Shown: positions 15,849-27,970, numbered from the stretch's first letter. The stretch is 64,000 nt of DNA from Oscillospiraceae bacterium (GCA_902765025.1 CACWYC010000004.1:1-64000), one strand, 5' to 3'. Translations and numbers: made by a program. Notes: generated by a model from the letters alone, not told the origin.

Positions 15849-16682
15849 TCACGCGTTTTCGGCATCATCCAGGGCTTGCTGGGCAGCGGCCAGGGCCTCC
15901 TGCCACTGCTCCTCCTTGGGCTGGGAGGAGTGGTCGTGCTTGGGCTCGGCAAAGGTGGCGCCACGGCCCTTGCTGGTGCGCAGCACGATGCAGGAGGGCA
16001 CGCCCTTTGCGGCCTTGGCATTCTCGATGGCGTCATAGATGGCGGCGGTGTCGTGGCCGTCGATCTCCTGGACGTGGAGGCCGAAGCCCGCCACCTTGGC
16101 CGTCAGGTTGCCGTGGGGCAGGATGGCGTCGGTGGCGCCGTCCAGCTGGTAGCCGTTGCAGTCGATGAAATAGATGATATTGTCCAGCTTGTGGGCGCAG
16201 GCGAAGTGGAACGCCTCCCAGACCTGGCCCTCGTCGGCCTCGCCGTCGCCGATGACGCAGTAGACGTAGCTGTCACGGCCGTCCAGGCGGTTGCCCAGGG
16301 CGGCGCCGGTGGCGGTGGACACGCCCTGGCCCAGAGAGCCGGTGGTGAGATCCACGCCGGGGGTCAGCTTGCGGTCGGTGTGGCTGGGGAAATGGGTGCC
16401 GGGGAAGTTGAGGGTGTAGGCGTCGGCCAGGGGATAGTAGCCCATGATGCCAAGGGTGGCATAGGACACAGGGCCGGCATGGCCCTTGCTGAGCACCAGC
16501 CAGTCGCGGTCAGGCCAGCGGGGATTTTGGGGGTCAAAGCGCATCTCCGCGCCGTACAGCACGGCCATCAGCTCCGCCAGATCCACGGAGCCGCCCACGT
16601 GGCCAAAGCCCCGGGAATGGATGACCTTCAGCGTTTCCAGCCGGATTTTCGCGGCCAGAATATCGATTTTTTTCTTGTCCAT
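15849..16682 (-). CDS. Transketolase, N-terminal subunit
   Basis: A 277-residue TPP-binding half of transketolase. The GHVGGSVDLAELMAVLY opening, VLSKGHAGPVSYATL, GSLGQGVSTATG and the TPP/Mg motif GDGEADEGQVWEAF ending in NIIYFIDCNG are all intact. It is the first gene of the leftward operon that runs down to uxaC, so the pentose branch and the uronate branch share one promoter. Confidence 0.92.
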   Translation of the reverse strand: MDKKKIDILAAKIRLETLKVIHSRGFGHVGGSVDLAELMAVLYGAEMRFDPQNPRWPDRDWLVLSKGHAGPVSYATLGIMGYYPLADAYTLNFPGTHFPSHTDRKLTPGVDLTTGSLGQGVSTATGAALGNRLDGRDSYVYCVIGDGEADEGQVWEAFHFACAHKLDNIIYFIDCNGYQLDGATDAILPHGNLTAKVAGFGLHVQEIDGHDTAAIYDAIENAKAAKGVPSCIVLRTSKGRGATFAEPKHDHSSQPKEEQWQEALAAAQQALDDAENA

Positions 16683-16753
16683 CGTCGATACCTCATTCCT
16701 CTCGTGCCTGTTTTTCGGTAATAAGGCGCCCCTGCGCCCTTTTTTACGGATAC

Positions 16754-16782
16754 AGTATAACCCAATTTTGCCATAAAGTAAA
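16754..16782 (-). promoter_or_regulatory. Promoter of the transketolase/uronate operon
   Basis: Minus strand TTTACT (16777-16782), 17-nt spacer, TATACT (16754-16759). Confidence 0.65.
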
Positions 16783-16795
16783 GCCGGAGAGGGCA

Positions 16796-16827
16796 GAAAA
16801 AGAGCCGCCGGTCGGCGGCCCTTTTTT
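16796..16827 (-). terminator. Terminator of the PstS-like lipoprotein unit
   Basis: GGCCGCCG-AC-CGGCGGCTC on the minus strand followed by TTTTTC. Confidence 0.75.
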
Positions 16828-16837
16828 GATAGGCTTT

Positions 16838-18655
16838 TTAGTTTTCGTGGAGGGGGGTGACGCCGGACTGGGTGAGAATGTCGTCACAGGTGGGGCAGCC
16901 AAACCAGTCGAACAGCCGCCGGGCGGGGCTGCCCTCCGGCTCGTCGGCCCGGATGACCACATAGCCCTTGGTGCCCAGGGGGTAGCTGCTGCTGGCCACG
17001 TTCTCCGGGGTGGGGGCCACGCCCTCCAGGGACAGGACCCGGACGTCGGTCTCGCCGTAGACGCTGTCCAGATACGTCATGATGGAGTAGCCCATGGCAT
17101 AGGGGTCATACTCCACGGCGCTGACAATGGTGCCCATCTCGTCCAGGCGCTCAAAGCCCGACAGATCCGGGGCGTTGCCGCCGAAAAGCAGCTTGTCGAA
17201 CAGCCGCTGGCTGCCGGACTGGTCGTCGCGGTACAGCACGTGGATGGGGGCATCCACGCCGCCCAGCTGGCTCCAGTTGGTAATCTCGCCCCGGTAGACG
17301 GCTCGCAGGTCATCCAGGGTGACATTCTCCACGCCGCAGGCGGTGTTGACGATGAACACCAGGCCGTCACCGCCGTAGAGCTTCATATCCACGGTGACGC
17401 CCTTTTCATTGAGGTACGCCTGCTCCTCCTCCGTGGGGGCGGCCAGCAGGGCGATGTCCGCCACGCCGTCGGCAATGTTGAGCCAGGCCCCGTGGGTGGT
17501 GGAGCAAAGGGGCTGGCTGCCCTCCACGCCCTGCTCCTGGCAGAAGAACTGCCACAGGCGAGAGGTGACGGGCTTGCGGGCGGTGGAGGAATCCATCACG
17601 GGGAAGGAGCCGTCGGCAAAGAGACTGGTCTCCACGCCGGGGCGGGTGACCTCGGTGCATTGGCCGTTGGACAGGTCAACCAGATAACGATGGACGCGGA
17701 AGCCGTAGTAGGGCTCGCCCCACAACTCGGTGGTGGCCTCCACGCTGCCGGAGAGCAGCGCATGGTCGCCCACCACATCCTCGGTGCGGACGCCCCAGCC
17801 GCTGTTCTCCACCGGGAGAAGAGTGGCGTTGCCCTCCAGGTCGTAAAAATAGGTGTCGGTGGTGCCGGCGGCATCGTCGCTGCGCAGCACCAGATAGCCG
17901 CCGCTGCCCACCGCCAGCACGGTGGCGCCGTTCATGTCGAAGGGCACCGCCACCTCTGTCTCCTCGCCGGTGGCGGGGTCGATTTCGGTCATGCGGGAGC
18001 TGGTAATATAGTTGCCGTTCTGGTCATAGTCCCAGGTGCGGCGGTGGGCCCACAGCCGGTCGGCGGCGTTGACGAAATAGTACAGGTCGTCGTCGGAGGG
18101 GTTGGTCTTTTCCCACAGCACCTCACCGGTGCGGGGATCCATGGCGCACAGCCGGTTGATCACGGTGTCAGAAGTCTCGTCGTAGGTGCTTTCGCAGTAG
18201 ATAATGGTGTTGCCCCGGGCCGCCAGCTGGTAGGCGCTCTCGGGAAAGGCGATGGGTTGGATGGTTTGGCCGTCATAATAATAGCTGCTGTAGCCGTCTA
18301 TCATGGTGAAGGTCCGCACCAGCACGCCGTCCTCCAGGGGCAGAATCTCGCCGGCGCTGGTGCCGACGGAGGCGGTGGTCACGGTGCCGTCTTCATGGAG
18401 GCACAGCAGGCTGCCGCCGCTGAGCATCACCAGCGTGTCGCCCCAGCGGTAGACCTTGCCGGTGACGGTGTCCAGCAGGCGGACGGCCTCGCCGCCGTCC
18501 ACGGGCTGGGCGTAGGGGCGGCCCTGCTCCTGGGTGAAGTAGAGGTAGTCCGGCCCGGTGGGAACGGCGGGGTCGGTGTTCTCTTTTTGCCCGCCGCAGC
18601 CTGCCAGCAGCAGAAGGCACAGCAGGGCGGCAGCGATACGAATGGTTTTTTTCAT
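16838..18655 (-). CDS. Lipoprotein with PstS-like binding domain and N-terminal propeller-like domain
   Basis: A 605-residue exported lipoprotein: signal peptide and lipobox LLLAGC with Cys20. Residues ~30-340 contain repeated short beta motifs (LCAMDPRTGEVLWEKTNPSD, MTEIDPATGEETEV, YFYDLEGNATLLP) typical of a beta-propeller-like domain. Residues ~360-600 resemble the phosphate-binding protein PstS: DGLVFIVNTACGVENVTLDD, LRAVYRGEITNWSQLGG, and DQSGSQRLFDKL, the anion-binding loop. No ABC permease genes are nearby, so it may be a sensor or an accessory binding protein. It follows DUF2461 by 30 nt. Confidence 0.75.
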   Translation of the reverse strand: MKKTIRIAAALLCLLLLAGCGGQKENTDPAVPTGPDYLYFTQEQGRPYAQPVDGGEAVRLLDTVTGKVYRWGDTLVMLSGGSLLCLHEDGTVTTASVGTSAGEILPLEDGVLVRTFTMIDGYSSYYYDGQTIQPIAFPESAYQLAARGNTIIYCESTYDETSDTVINRLCAMDPRTGEVLWEKTNPSDDDLYYFVNAADRLWAHRRTWDYDQNGNYITSSRMTEIDPATGEETEVAVPFDMNGATVLAVGSGGYLVLRSDDAAGTTDTYFYDLEGNATLLPVENSGWGVRTEDVVGDHALLSGSVEATTELWGEPYYGFRVHRYLVDLSNGQCTEVTRPGVETSLFADGSFPVMDSSTARKPVTSRLWQFFCQEQGVEGSQPLCSTTHGAWLNIADGVADIALLAAPTEEEQAYLNEKGVTVDMKLYGGDGLVFIVNTACGVENVTLDDLRAVYRGEITNWSQLGGVDAPIHVLYRDDQSGSQRLFDKLLFGGNAPDLSGFERLDEMGTIVSAVEYDPYAMGYSIMTYLDSVYGETDVRVLSLEGVAPTPENVASSSYPLGTKGYVVIRADEPEGSPARRLFDWFGCPTCDDILTQSGVTPLHEN

Positions 18656-18685
18656 ATTCTATCCTCCTTGAAAAATGGGTCTCGG

Positions 18686-19366
18686 TCAGCGTTCCTCTAC
18701 GGGCACACTGGCCAATACCTTGGTGAAAAATTGATAAAAGGGCACCAATTCGGTGAGACCCTTTATCACGTCGTCCGCCAGCGCCGGGTCGAAGATGCGG
18801 TCATCCAGGGGTGTGACGGTGTGAACCAACATGATATTTTTCTTCTGATACCAGGGGTACAGCAGCTTGCCGGGGTCGCCCTTGGGCCGGGCGTAGCTCT
18901 CCCCTTCCAGCACAAATTCGCTCTGGCGGTTGAAGCGGCGCACCAGCTTGGCAAATTCCTCGGCGTGTTCATCGATATACTTGCGGTACTGGGTCAGCAC
19001 CGCCGCGCCGGGGGCCCAGAAGCCCAGGCCATACTGGTAGAAATCCGGGCCGATCTCAAACCAGAAGGTGGGGCGGCCCTGCCAGTCCTCCTCCCCGGAG
19101 CGGACGGCGAACCAAAGGTTGTCCTTGTAGGGGCCCCGGCCGAAGAGGCGGCGGGCGTCACGGTAAATGCGGCTGACCTTGCAGATCAGGGGCTCGTCGG
19201 GCAGCTCGGCGTGGATGGCGTCGTACACCTGATCCGCCAGGGCCTTGGTGGGCGCCAAAAAGTGGTCGGTATAGTCGGACTTGTGGGCCATGAACCAATC
19301 CCGCTCGTTATTGAAACGGATGCCCCACATGAAGTCCACGGTGGTCTGGTCGTATCCTTGAAACAT
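18686..19366 (-). CDS. DUF2461 family protein
   Basis: A 226-residue member of DUF2461 (TIGR02453). Family blocks visible: NNERDWFMAHKSDY near residue 18, ICKVSRIYRDARRLFGRGPY near 61, and FWFEIGPDFYQYGLGFWAP near 101. No enzymatic role is established for the family. ATG 19366 follows AGAGGAT; the longer frame upstream overlaps a terminator. Likely co-transcribed with the downstream lipoprotein gene. Confidence 0.82.
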   Translation of the reverse strand: MFQGYDQTTVDFMWGIRFNNERDWFMAHKSDYTDHFLAPTKALADQVYDAIHAELPDEPLICKVSRIYRDARRLFGRGPYKDNLWFAVRSGEEDWQGRPTFWFEIGPDFYQYGLGFWAPGAAVLTQYRKYIDEHAEEFAKLVRRFNRQSEFVLEGESYARPKGDPGKLLYPWYQKKNIMLVHTVTPLDDRIFDPALADDVIKGLTELVPFYQFFTKVLASVPVEER

Positions 19367-19442
19367 TTTCTTATCCTCTTTCGTTTTCTTTGACGGTATT
19401 GTAATCCTTTTTGTTCCGGGAGGCAAGGGCGGAAAAGCATGG

Positions 19443-19470
19443 AAAAGAGCCGCCGAATGGCGGCTCTTTT
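19443..19470 (-). terminator. Terminator of the aminotransferase gene
   Basis: AAAAGAGCCGCC and GGCGGCTCTTTT, 12-bp perfect stem with loop GAAT. Confidence 0.8.
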
Positions 19471-19491
19471 AATGTCGCGGGGAGATAATCA

Positions 19492-20691
19492 TTATTTGCC
19501 CTGGCGCTTATTATACGCTTCGATGCCCAGGGCCAGCAGGTCCATGGCCCGCTCCAGGTCGGCCTGCTTCAGCACATAGGCCAGGCGGACTTCATTTTTG
19601 CCCTTGCCGGAGCCGCCGTAGAACCCCTCGCCGGGGGCGAACATGACGGACTCGCCGTGGTCGTTCCACTCGTCCAGCAGGAAGTATTGCAGCTTCTCGG
19701 CGTCGTCCACCGGCAGGGCGGCCATGGCGTAGAAGGCGCCCTTGGGGCACTCGCAGATGACGCCGGGGATCTGGGAGAGCTTGTGCATCACCGTGTCCCG
19801 GCGGATATGGTATTCATCCCGGACGGCGGAGAAGTAGCCGGGGTCCACGTCGTAGAGGGCGGCGGAGGCAATCTGATCCAGAGTGGCCACGCTGAGGCGG
19901 GCCTGGCAGTATTTCATCAGGTGATCCAGCAGCTCATGGTTGCGGCTGATGACGCAGCCCACCCGGGCACCGCAGGCGCTGAACCGCTTGGAGACGGTGT
20001 CGATGAGGATGACGTTCTGGGCCACATCGTCAAACCGGCCCATGGACTCCAAGGGCTCGCCGGCATAGACGAACTCACGGTACGTCTCATCGCTGACGAT
20101 GAAGAGGTCATGCTCCTTGGCGATGTCGGCGATGAGCCGCATCTCCTCCGGCGTCAGCACGGTACCGGTGGGGTTGCCGGGGTTGGTGAGCATGATGGCG
20201 CGGGTGCGGGGGGTGATCTCCCGCTCGATGCGCTCCCGGTCGGCGTAGAAGTAGCCCTCCTGGGGATAGGTGGGGATGGGGTGGATGGTGGCGCCGGTGA
20301 GGCTGGTCATGGTGTGGTAGTTGGGATAGTAGGGCTCGGGGATGAGAATCTCGTCGCCGTCGTCCAAAATGGCGGCGAACACCATCAGCAGCGCTTCGCT
20401 GCCGCCGGCGGTGATATAGATTTCATCGCTGCCGTAGTGGATGCCCAGGTTGTCGTAATACCGCTGGATGGCGGCAATCAGCTCCGGCACACCGGCAGAG
20501 GGGGCATAGGCCAGGGTGGGGGCGCTGAAATGCTTCACCGCGTCGAAAAAGGCGGGCGGCGTGACGATGTCCGGCTGGCCGATGTTCAGATGATACAGCT
20601 TGACGCCCCGCTCTTTGGCGGCCACGGCGCGGGTGTGGAACTTGCGCATGGGGGACAGACGGCTCTCCACGATCTTATGGGAAAATTGCAT
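19492..20691 (-). CDS. Class I/II PLP-dependent aminotransferase (aspartate aminotransferase-like)
   Basis: A 399-residue fold-type I aminotransferase. Landmarks: HLNIGQPDIVTPPAF near residue 33, YAPSAGVPEL near 62, NPGNPTGTVLTPEEM near 170, IVSDETYREF near 198, and the PLP lysine Lys235 in DTVSKRFSACGARVG; the substrate-carboxylate Arg lies in NEVRLAY near the end. It probably transfers the amino group between aspartate or another amino acid and 2-oxoglutarate. AGGAGG precedes ATG 20691; the 43 upstream codons cross the promoter. Substrate range not determinable. Confidence 0.9.
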   Translation of the reverse strand: MQFSHKIVESRLSPMRKFHTRAVAAKERGVKLYHLNIGQPDIVTPPAFFDAVKHFSAPTLAYAPSAGVPELIAAIQRYYDNLGIHYGSDEIYITAGGSEALLMVFAAILDDGDEILIPEPYYPNYHTMTSLTGATIHPIPTYPQEGYFYADRERIEREITPRTRAIMLTNPGNPTGTVLTPEEMRLIADIAKEHDLFIVSDETYREFVYAGEPLESMGRFDDVAQNVILIDTVSKRFSACGARVGCVISRNHELLDHLMKYCQARLSVATLDQIASAALYDVDPGYFSAVRDEYHIRRDTVMHKLSQIPGVICECPKGAFYAMAALPVDDAEKLQYFLLDEWNDHGESVMFAPGEGFYGGSGKGKNEVRLAYVLKQADLERAMDLLALGIEAYNKRQGK

Positions 20692-20742
20692 TGTCGGCTC
20701 CCTCCTGTTCGTATGATGTCGGGGATGAATACTAATGCGTGT

Positions 20743-20771
20743 ATAGTAGCCTATTTTGGTAAAAAATGCAA
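20743..20771 (-). promoter_or_regulatory. Promoter of the aminotransferase gene
   Basis: Minus strand TTGCAT (20766-20771), 17-nt spacer, TACTAT (20743-20748). Confidence 0.6.
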
Positions 20772-20805
20772 CTGAAAAACGCATAAAAGTGGGGAACAAT
20801 TCTAC

Positions 20806-20836
20806 AAAAAATGCGGGCATTTCGCCCGCATTTTTT
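20806..20836 (-). terminator. Terminator behind mreB
   Basis: AAAAAATGCGGGC pairs with GCCCGCATTTTTT around a 5-nt loop, with U-runs on both strands. A second stem TTCGCGCC/GGCGCGAA follows at about 20862-20883. Confidence 0.8.
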
Positions 20837-20914
20837 AGACCGCTTGAAAAGCTTCGCAGAATTCGCGCCTCGAAAGGCGCGAACCTGTTTCAATCAAACT
20901 ATCTTTGAATGAAA

Positions 20915-21946
20915 TCAGTTCATCTGGCGGCGGCGGCTCAGGTTCACGGTGCCGTCGGTCATGGAGTTGAGGCTGTCCAGGCTGCGGCCGGTGCCCTCTG
21001 CCACGCAGGAGATGGCGTTCTCCGCCACGATGGTGTGGATGCCGGTGCGGGCGGTGATCAGCTTGTCGAAGCCGTCCACCAGGGAGCCGCCGCCGGTCAT
21101 GACGATGCCGTTGTTGGAGATGTCGGCCACCAGCTCAGGGGGCGTGCGCTCCAGCACGCCGTGGACGGCCTCCAGCACCCGCTCCACAGGCTCCTCAAAG
21201 GCCTCCAGCATCTCGGTGGAGGACACGGTGATGGTGCGGGGCAGGCCGGTGAGCATGCAGCGGCCCTTGATCTCGATGCTGGTCTCCTGCTCCTTGGGGA
21301 AGACGCAGCCGATTTCCATCTTCATCAGCTCTGCGGTGCGCTCGCCGATGAGCAGATTGTGCTTGCGGCGCATATACTTGACGATGGCCTCGTTGAACTG
21401 ATCGCCGGCCACCTTGATGGAGGTGGACTCCACCACGCCGCTGAGGGAGATGACGGCGATGTCGCTGGTGCCGCCGCCGATATCCACCACCATGTGGCCG
21501 TCGGGCTTGGAGATGTCGATGCCGGCGCCGATGGCGGCGGCCACAGGCTCCTCGATGAGGTACACCCGGCGGGCGCCGGCCTGGATGCCGGCGTCTACCA
21601 CGGCGCGCTCTTCTACCTCGGTGATGCCGCTGGGCACGCAGATGATGACACGGGGCTTGAACAGCTGGAAGCCGCCCTGCACCTTATGGATGAACTCACG
21701 GAGCATACGCTCGGTCATGTCGTAGTCGGAGATGACGCCCTCCCGCAGGGGACGGATGGCCACAATGTTGCCGGGGGTACGGCCCAGCATGGCCTGGGCC
21801 TCGGCGCCCACCTTCAGCAGGCGGCCGGAGTTCTTATCGATGGCCACCACGGAGGGCTCGTTGAGCACCACGCCCTTGCCCTTTACATATACCAGAACGG
21901 AGGCGGTACCCAGGTCGATACCGATGTCCTTTGCCAAAGCACACAT
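20915..21946 (-). CDS. mreB: MreB family actin-like protein
   Basis: A 343-residue bacterial actin. Nucleotide-binding motifs: IGIDLGTASVLVYVKGKGVV at the N-terminus (phosphate 1), VVDIGGGTSDIAVISLSG (phosphate 2) and NGIVMTGGGSLVDG (adenosine), with RVYLIEEPVAAAIGAG between. It forms membrane-bound filaments that steer cell-wall synthesis along the cylinder. GAGGTG precedes ATG 21946. No mreC, mreD or minD follow, so this is a stand-alone copy, as for Mbl/MreBH paralogues; which paralogue cannot be fixed here. Confidence 0.93.
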   Translation of the reverse strand: MCALAKDIGIDLGTASVLVYVKGKGVVLNEPSVVAIDKNSGRLLKVGAEAQAMLGRTPGNIVAIRPLREGVISDYDMTERMLREFIHKVQGGFQLFKPRVIICVPSGITEVEERAVVDAGIQAGARRVYLIEEPVAAAIGAGIDISKPDGHMVVDIGGGTSDIAVISLSGVVESTSIKVAGDQFNEAIVKYMRRKHNLLIGERTAELMKMEIGCVFPKEQETSIEIKGRCMLTGLPRTITVSSTEMLEAFEEPVERVLEAVHGVLERTPPELVADISNNGIVMTGGGSLVDGFDKLITARTGIHTIVAENAISCVAEGTGRSLDSLNSMTDGTVNLSRRRQMN

Positions 21947-22017
21947 AGCTTGCACCTCATTATCCTTAGAGTGATATGGTTCACGGCGAGTCATCGCCGC
22001 TGATTCCTCGAATGGTT

Positions 22018-22046
22018 ATTATAATAACGAAAAGGCAAATTTGCAA
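22018..22046 (-). promoter_or_regulatory. Promoter of mreB
   Basis: Minus strand TTGCAA (22041-22046), 17-nt spacer, TATAAT (22018-22023). The ~70-nt leader has no obvious structure. Confidence 0.7.
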
Positions 22047-22109
22047 TACTATTTTCAAATGTTTACAAATGGGTCAGCTTATGGCTATTGTATACCGTTT
22101 GGGGAAAAA

Positions 22110-22787
22110 TCATTCCCGGGGCGTGATGGCCAGGGTCAGGCACACCACATCGGCGGCGCCGGCCTCCCGCAGCACCCGGACGCACTCGCCCAGCGTGGCG
22201 CCGGAGGTCATCAAATCGTCGATGAGCAAAAAACGCCTGCCACGGATGGCCTCGGGCCGGACGGGGCGATAGGCCCCCAGCACATTGGCCCGGCGGCTGG
22301 CGGTGCCCCGGAGGGAGGATTGGGGCGGGTTGTCCACCACCTTGCGCAGCGTCTCCTGGGGCATGACGTGCCAATCCACGCAGAGGCTGGCGGCAAGGAG
22401 GCGGGATTGGTCGAAGCCCCGCTTGCGCAGCCGTTTGGCGCTGACCGGCACCCAGGTGACGGCGTCGAAGGCGCCGTCATACCACTGCTTGGCGCACGCC
22501 GCCATCAGGCTGCCGAACAGGTCCAGGCCGCCCATGCGGCGGCGGAACTTCAAGTCCATCAGCGCCCGGCGGACGGGGCCGGTATACCACAGCGGGGCGG
22601 ACACCACGCCGTAGTAGGCGCCCCGTATCTGGGTGTCGCACCGGGGCAGGGACGCCCGGCAGCTGTCGCAGACCAGCTCCTTGCCCAGGCCCACGCCGCA
22701 GAAGGGGCAGCGGCGGGGGTAGAAAAACCGGGTGACGCTGTCGATGGCGTCATTGATACTGTCCAGAAAGGAGGGCTTGTCGCTCAT
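22110..22787 (-). CDS. ComF family protein (phosphoribosyltransferase fold)
   Basis: A 225-residue ComF-like protein. An N-terminal zinc finger is visible (CPFCGVGLGKELVCDSC), followed by VPVSAKRLRKRGFDQS and the PRPP-loop motif LLIDDLMTSGATLGEC of type I phosphoribosyltransferases. In transformable Firmicutes ComF helps take up DNA; in others its job is unclear. Its ATG overlaps the recD2 stop by 4 nt (ATGA), so the two are translationally coupled. Confidence 0.88.
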   Translation of the reverse strand: MSDKPSFLDSINDAIDSVTRFFYPRRCPFCGVGLGKELVCDSCRASLPRCDTQIRGAYYGVVSAPLWYTGPVRRALMDLKFRRRMGGLDLFGSLMAACAKQWYDGAFDAVTWVPVSAKRLRKRGFDQSRLLAASLCVDWHVMPQETLRKVVDNPPQSSLRGTASRRANVLGAYRPVRPEAIRGRRFLLIDDLMTSGATLGECVRVLREAGAADVVCLTLAITPRE

Positions 22788-24991
22788 TGGGCCCCCTCCT
22801 TCAGCCGGCGGCGCAGGCCGCTGTACCGCCGTTGGGGCTTGTCGTTGGCGGCCATCTGGCCGGGAATCACGTCGTCCCCCACCAGCACCAGCAGCTCACG
22901 GGCGCGGGTGATGGCGGTGTACAGCACGCCACGCACCTGCAGCGCCGGGGCCACCGGGGCCGACACCAGCACCACGCAGCGGTACTCACTGCCCTGGGAC
23001 TTATGTACGGTGATGGCGTAGGCCAGCTCCAGCTGGTTCAGTAAATCGGAGGTATAGGTGCTGAGGCGGTCATCGAACCGGATGGACAGCAGCTCGCCGT
23101 CGGCGGAGATGGCCTCGATAATGCCCACGTCGCCGTTGAAGATGCCGGTGCCCACCTCGCCGTTGTCCCGCTCCCAGACCACGTCGTAATTGTTGCGGGT
23201 TTGCATGACCCGGTCGCCGGTGCGGAACACCACGTCGCCCCACCGCTTCTCCCGCTTGCCGGGGGCGGGCGGGTTCAGGGCCGCCTGGAGGACACGGTTT
23301 AAGTTGGCGGTGCCCCACTCCCCCTTGCGGGTGGGGGTGAGCACCTGGATGTCGGAGGAGGGGATGTGCATATTGCCCGGCAGACGCTGGGCCACCAGCT
23401 CCACCACCGTCTGCACCAGACGCTCCGGCGAGCGGCGGCAGAGAAAGAAGAAGTCGCCGCTGCCGTTTTTCAGCTCCGGGCTCACGCCGCTGTTCACAAG
23501 ATAGGCGTTGCGGATGATGGCGCTGTTCTGGGCCTGGCGGAACACCTCCGTCAGGCGCACGGCGGGGATGACGCCGCTGCGCAGCAGGTCGGACAGCACG
23601 TTGCCGGGGCCCACGGAGGGCAGCTGGTCGGCGTCGCCCACCATCACAAGGCGGGTGCCGGGGCGCATGGCCCGCAGCAGGGCATCCATCAGGGGCAGAT
23701 CCACCATGGACATCTCGTCCACGATGACAGCCTCGCACTCCAGCGGGTCTTTCTCACATTTGCGGAAGGCGGTCTCCCCTGTCAGCTCGTTGAAGCTCAT
23801 GCCCAGGGCGCGGTGGACGGTCTGGGCCTCCCGGCCCGTCACCTCCGTCATGCGCTTGGCGGCCCGGCCCGTGGGGGCCAGCAGGGCCATGGTGAGGCCC
23901 ATGCGGTCAAAGAGGGCCACGATGCCACGGACGGCGGTGGTCTTGCCGGTGCCGGGTCCGCCGGTGAGCAGCACCACGCCACGCTCCGCCGCCAGGGCCA
24001 TGGCCTCACGCTGGGCGGGGGCATAGGTGATGCCCGCCTGGCGCTGCAAATCATCGATGATCCGCTCCGGGCTGCGGAGGGCGTCGGCGCCGTCGTGGGC
24101 CATGGTCAAAAGGCGCTGGGCCACCGCCGTCTCCGCCTCGTAGAGGGAGCGGAGATAGCAGCCCGTCACCTTGCCCACGGCGCTCTCACAGACGGCGTGG
24201 CGGTCGATCATGGTGTCCAGGACGGCCTCCACCGCGTCGGGGGCCACGTCCACCAATGCGGCGGTGGCGGCAAGCAGCTTTTCCCGGGGCAGGAACACGT
24301 GGCCGTTGCCCAGATTGTGGGACAGCTCATAGGTCAGGGCCGCCTCCAGACGGCAGACGTCCTCGCCGCCTATGCCCAGGGCGATGGCGATTTCATCGGC
24401 GGTGGAAAAGGGCACGCCGAAGCGCTCATCCACCAGTAAGTAGGGATTGGTTTTCAGCCGGTCCACCGTGGCGGGGCCGAAGGCCCGCAGCAGCGCCACA
24501 GCCATGGCGGGGGGCAGGTCGTAATAGGTGAGGAAGTCCATCACCCGACGCAGGGCCATCCTGGCCCGGAGCTGCTCCGCCATCTCGGCGGCCTTTGGGG
24601 CGGTGATGCCCTTGACGGCCTTTAATTTTTCCGGCTCGTGCTCCATCACCCACAGCGTGTCGGCGCCGAAGCGCTGCACCAGCTTGGCGGCGGTGGAGGG
24701 GCCCACGCCCTTGACGGCGCCGGAGGAGAGAAAAGCCAGAATCTCGTCCTCCGTCTCCGGCATGCGGCGCTCCGCACCGTCCACGGTGAGCTGGGAGCCG
24801 TAGGAGGGATGCTCCGTCCAGGCGCCGGTGAGGGTAAGATGCTCGCCGGGGACGCACTGGGGCAGGCAGCCCACCGCCGTCACCACCTCGCCGGTGTCGT
24901 CACACAGCAGGGTCAGCACGGTGTAGCCGTTATCCTCATTTTCAAAAATCACGGATTGTACGGTGCCCTCCACCGTGGACTGATGCTCCAT
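22784..24991 (-). CDS. recD2: RecD2-type ATP-dependent DNA helicase (SF1B)
   Basis: A 735-residue RecD2. N-terminal OB-like region (VEGTVQSVIFENEDNGYTVL), HhH repeats (FLSSGAVKGVGPSTAAKLVQ), Walker A GGPGTGKTT, motif II VIVDEMSMVDL, GDADQLPSVGPG, and late AYAITVHKSQGSEY (motif V) are in family order. It unwinds DNA 5' to 3' in repair. I start at ATG 24991 behind AGGAGGTG because family members begin there. An in-frame ATG at 25096, also with a good site (GGGGAGG), would add 35 residues with a hydrophobic helix. Confidence 0.93.
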   Translation of the reverse strand: MEHQSTVEGTVQSVIFENEDNGYTVLTLLCDDTGEVVTAVGCLPQCVPGEHLTLTGAWTEHPSYGSQLTVDGAERRMPETEDEILAFLSSGAVKGVGPSTAAKLVQRFGADTLWVMEHEPEKLKAVKGITAPKAAEMAEQLRARMALRRVMDFLTYYDLPPAMAVALLRAFGPATVDRLKTNPYLLVDERFGVPFSTADEIAIALGIGGEDVCRLEAALTYELSHNLGNGHVFLPREKLLAATAALVDVAPDAVEAVLDTMIDRHAVCESAVGKVTGCYLRSLYEAETAVAQRLLTMAHDGADALRSPERIIDDLQRQAGITYAPAQREAMALAAERGVVLLTGGPGTGKTTAVRGIVALFDRMGLTMALLAPTGRAAKRMTEVTGREAQTVHRALGMSFNELTGETAFRKCEKDPLECEAVIVDEMSMVDLPLMDALLRAMRPGTRLVMVGDADQLPSVGPGNVLSDLLRSGVIPAVRLTEVFRQAQNSAIIRNAYLVNSGVSPELKNGSGDFFFLCRRSPERLVQTVVELVAQRLPGNMHIPSSDIQVLTPTRKGEWGTANLNRVLQAALNPPAPGKREKRWGDVVFRTGDRVMQTRNNYDVVWERDNGEVGTGIFNGDVGIIEAISADGELLSIRFDDRLSTYTSDLLNQLELAYAITVHKSQGSEYRCVVLVSAPVAPALQVRGVLYTAITRARELLVLVGDDVIPGQMAANDKPQRRYSGLRRRLKEGAQ

Positions 24992-25140
24992 AGGCTCACC
25001 TCCTGGGGAAAAATAGCGGCGATGGAGGCAGCGGACGGCGGTGCCGATGCCCCATGCCAGAAAAAATGCGATTACACTGTCGCGCAGCAGCGCCATACCA
25101 TCCCCTCCCCCGCCATTCTACGGCGGCGGAGGCGGAGCGG

Positions 25141-27963
<2,823 letters not shown>

Positions 27964-27970
27964 AGTCGTA

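Noticed and set aside
16826..19393. 855-residue plus-strand frame opposite the PstS-like lipoprotein and DUF2461 genes
   Set aside because: Same shadow effect; sequence composition is low complexity and it runs through a terminator.
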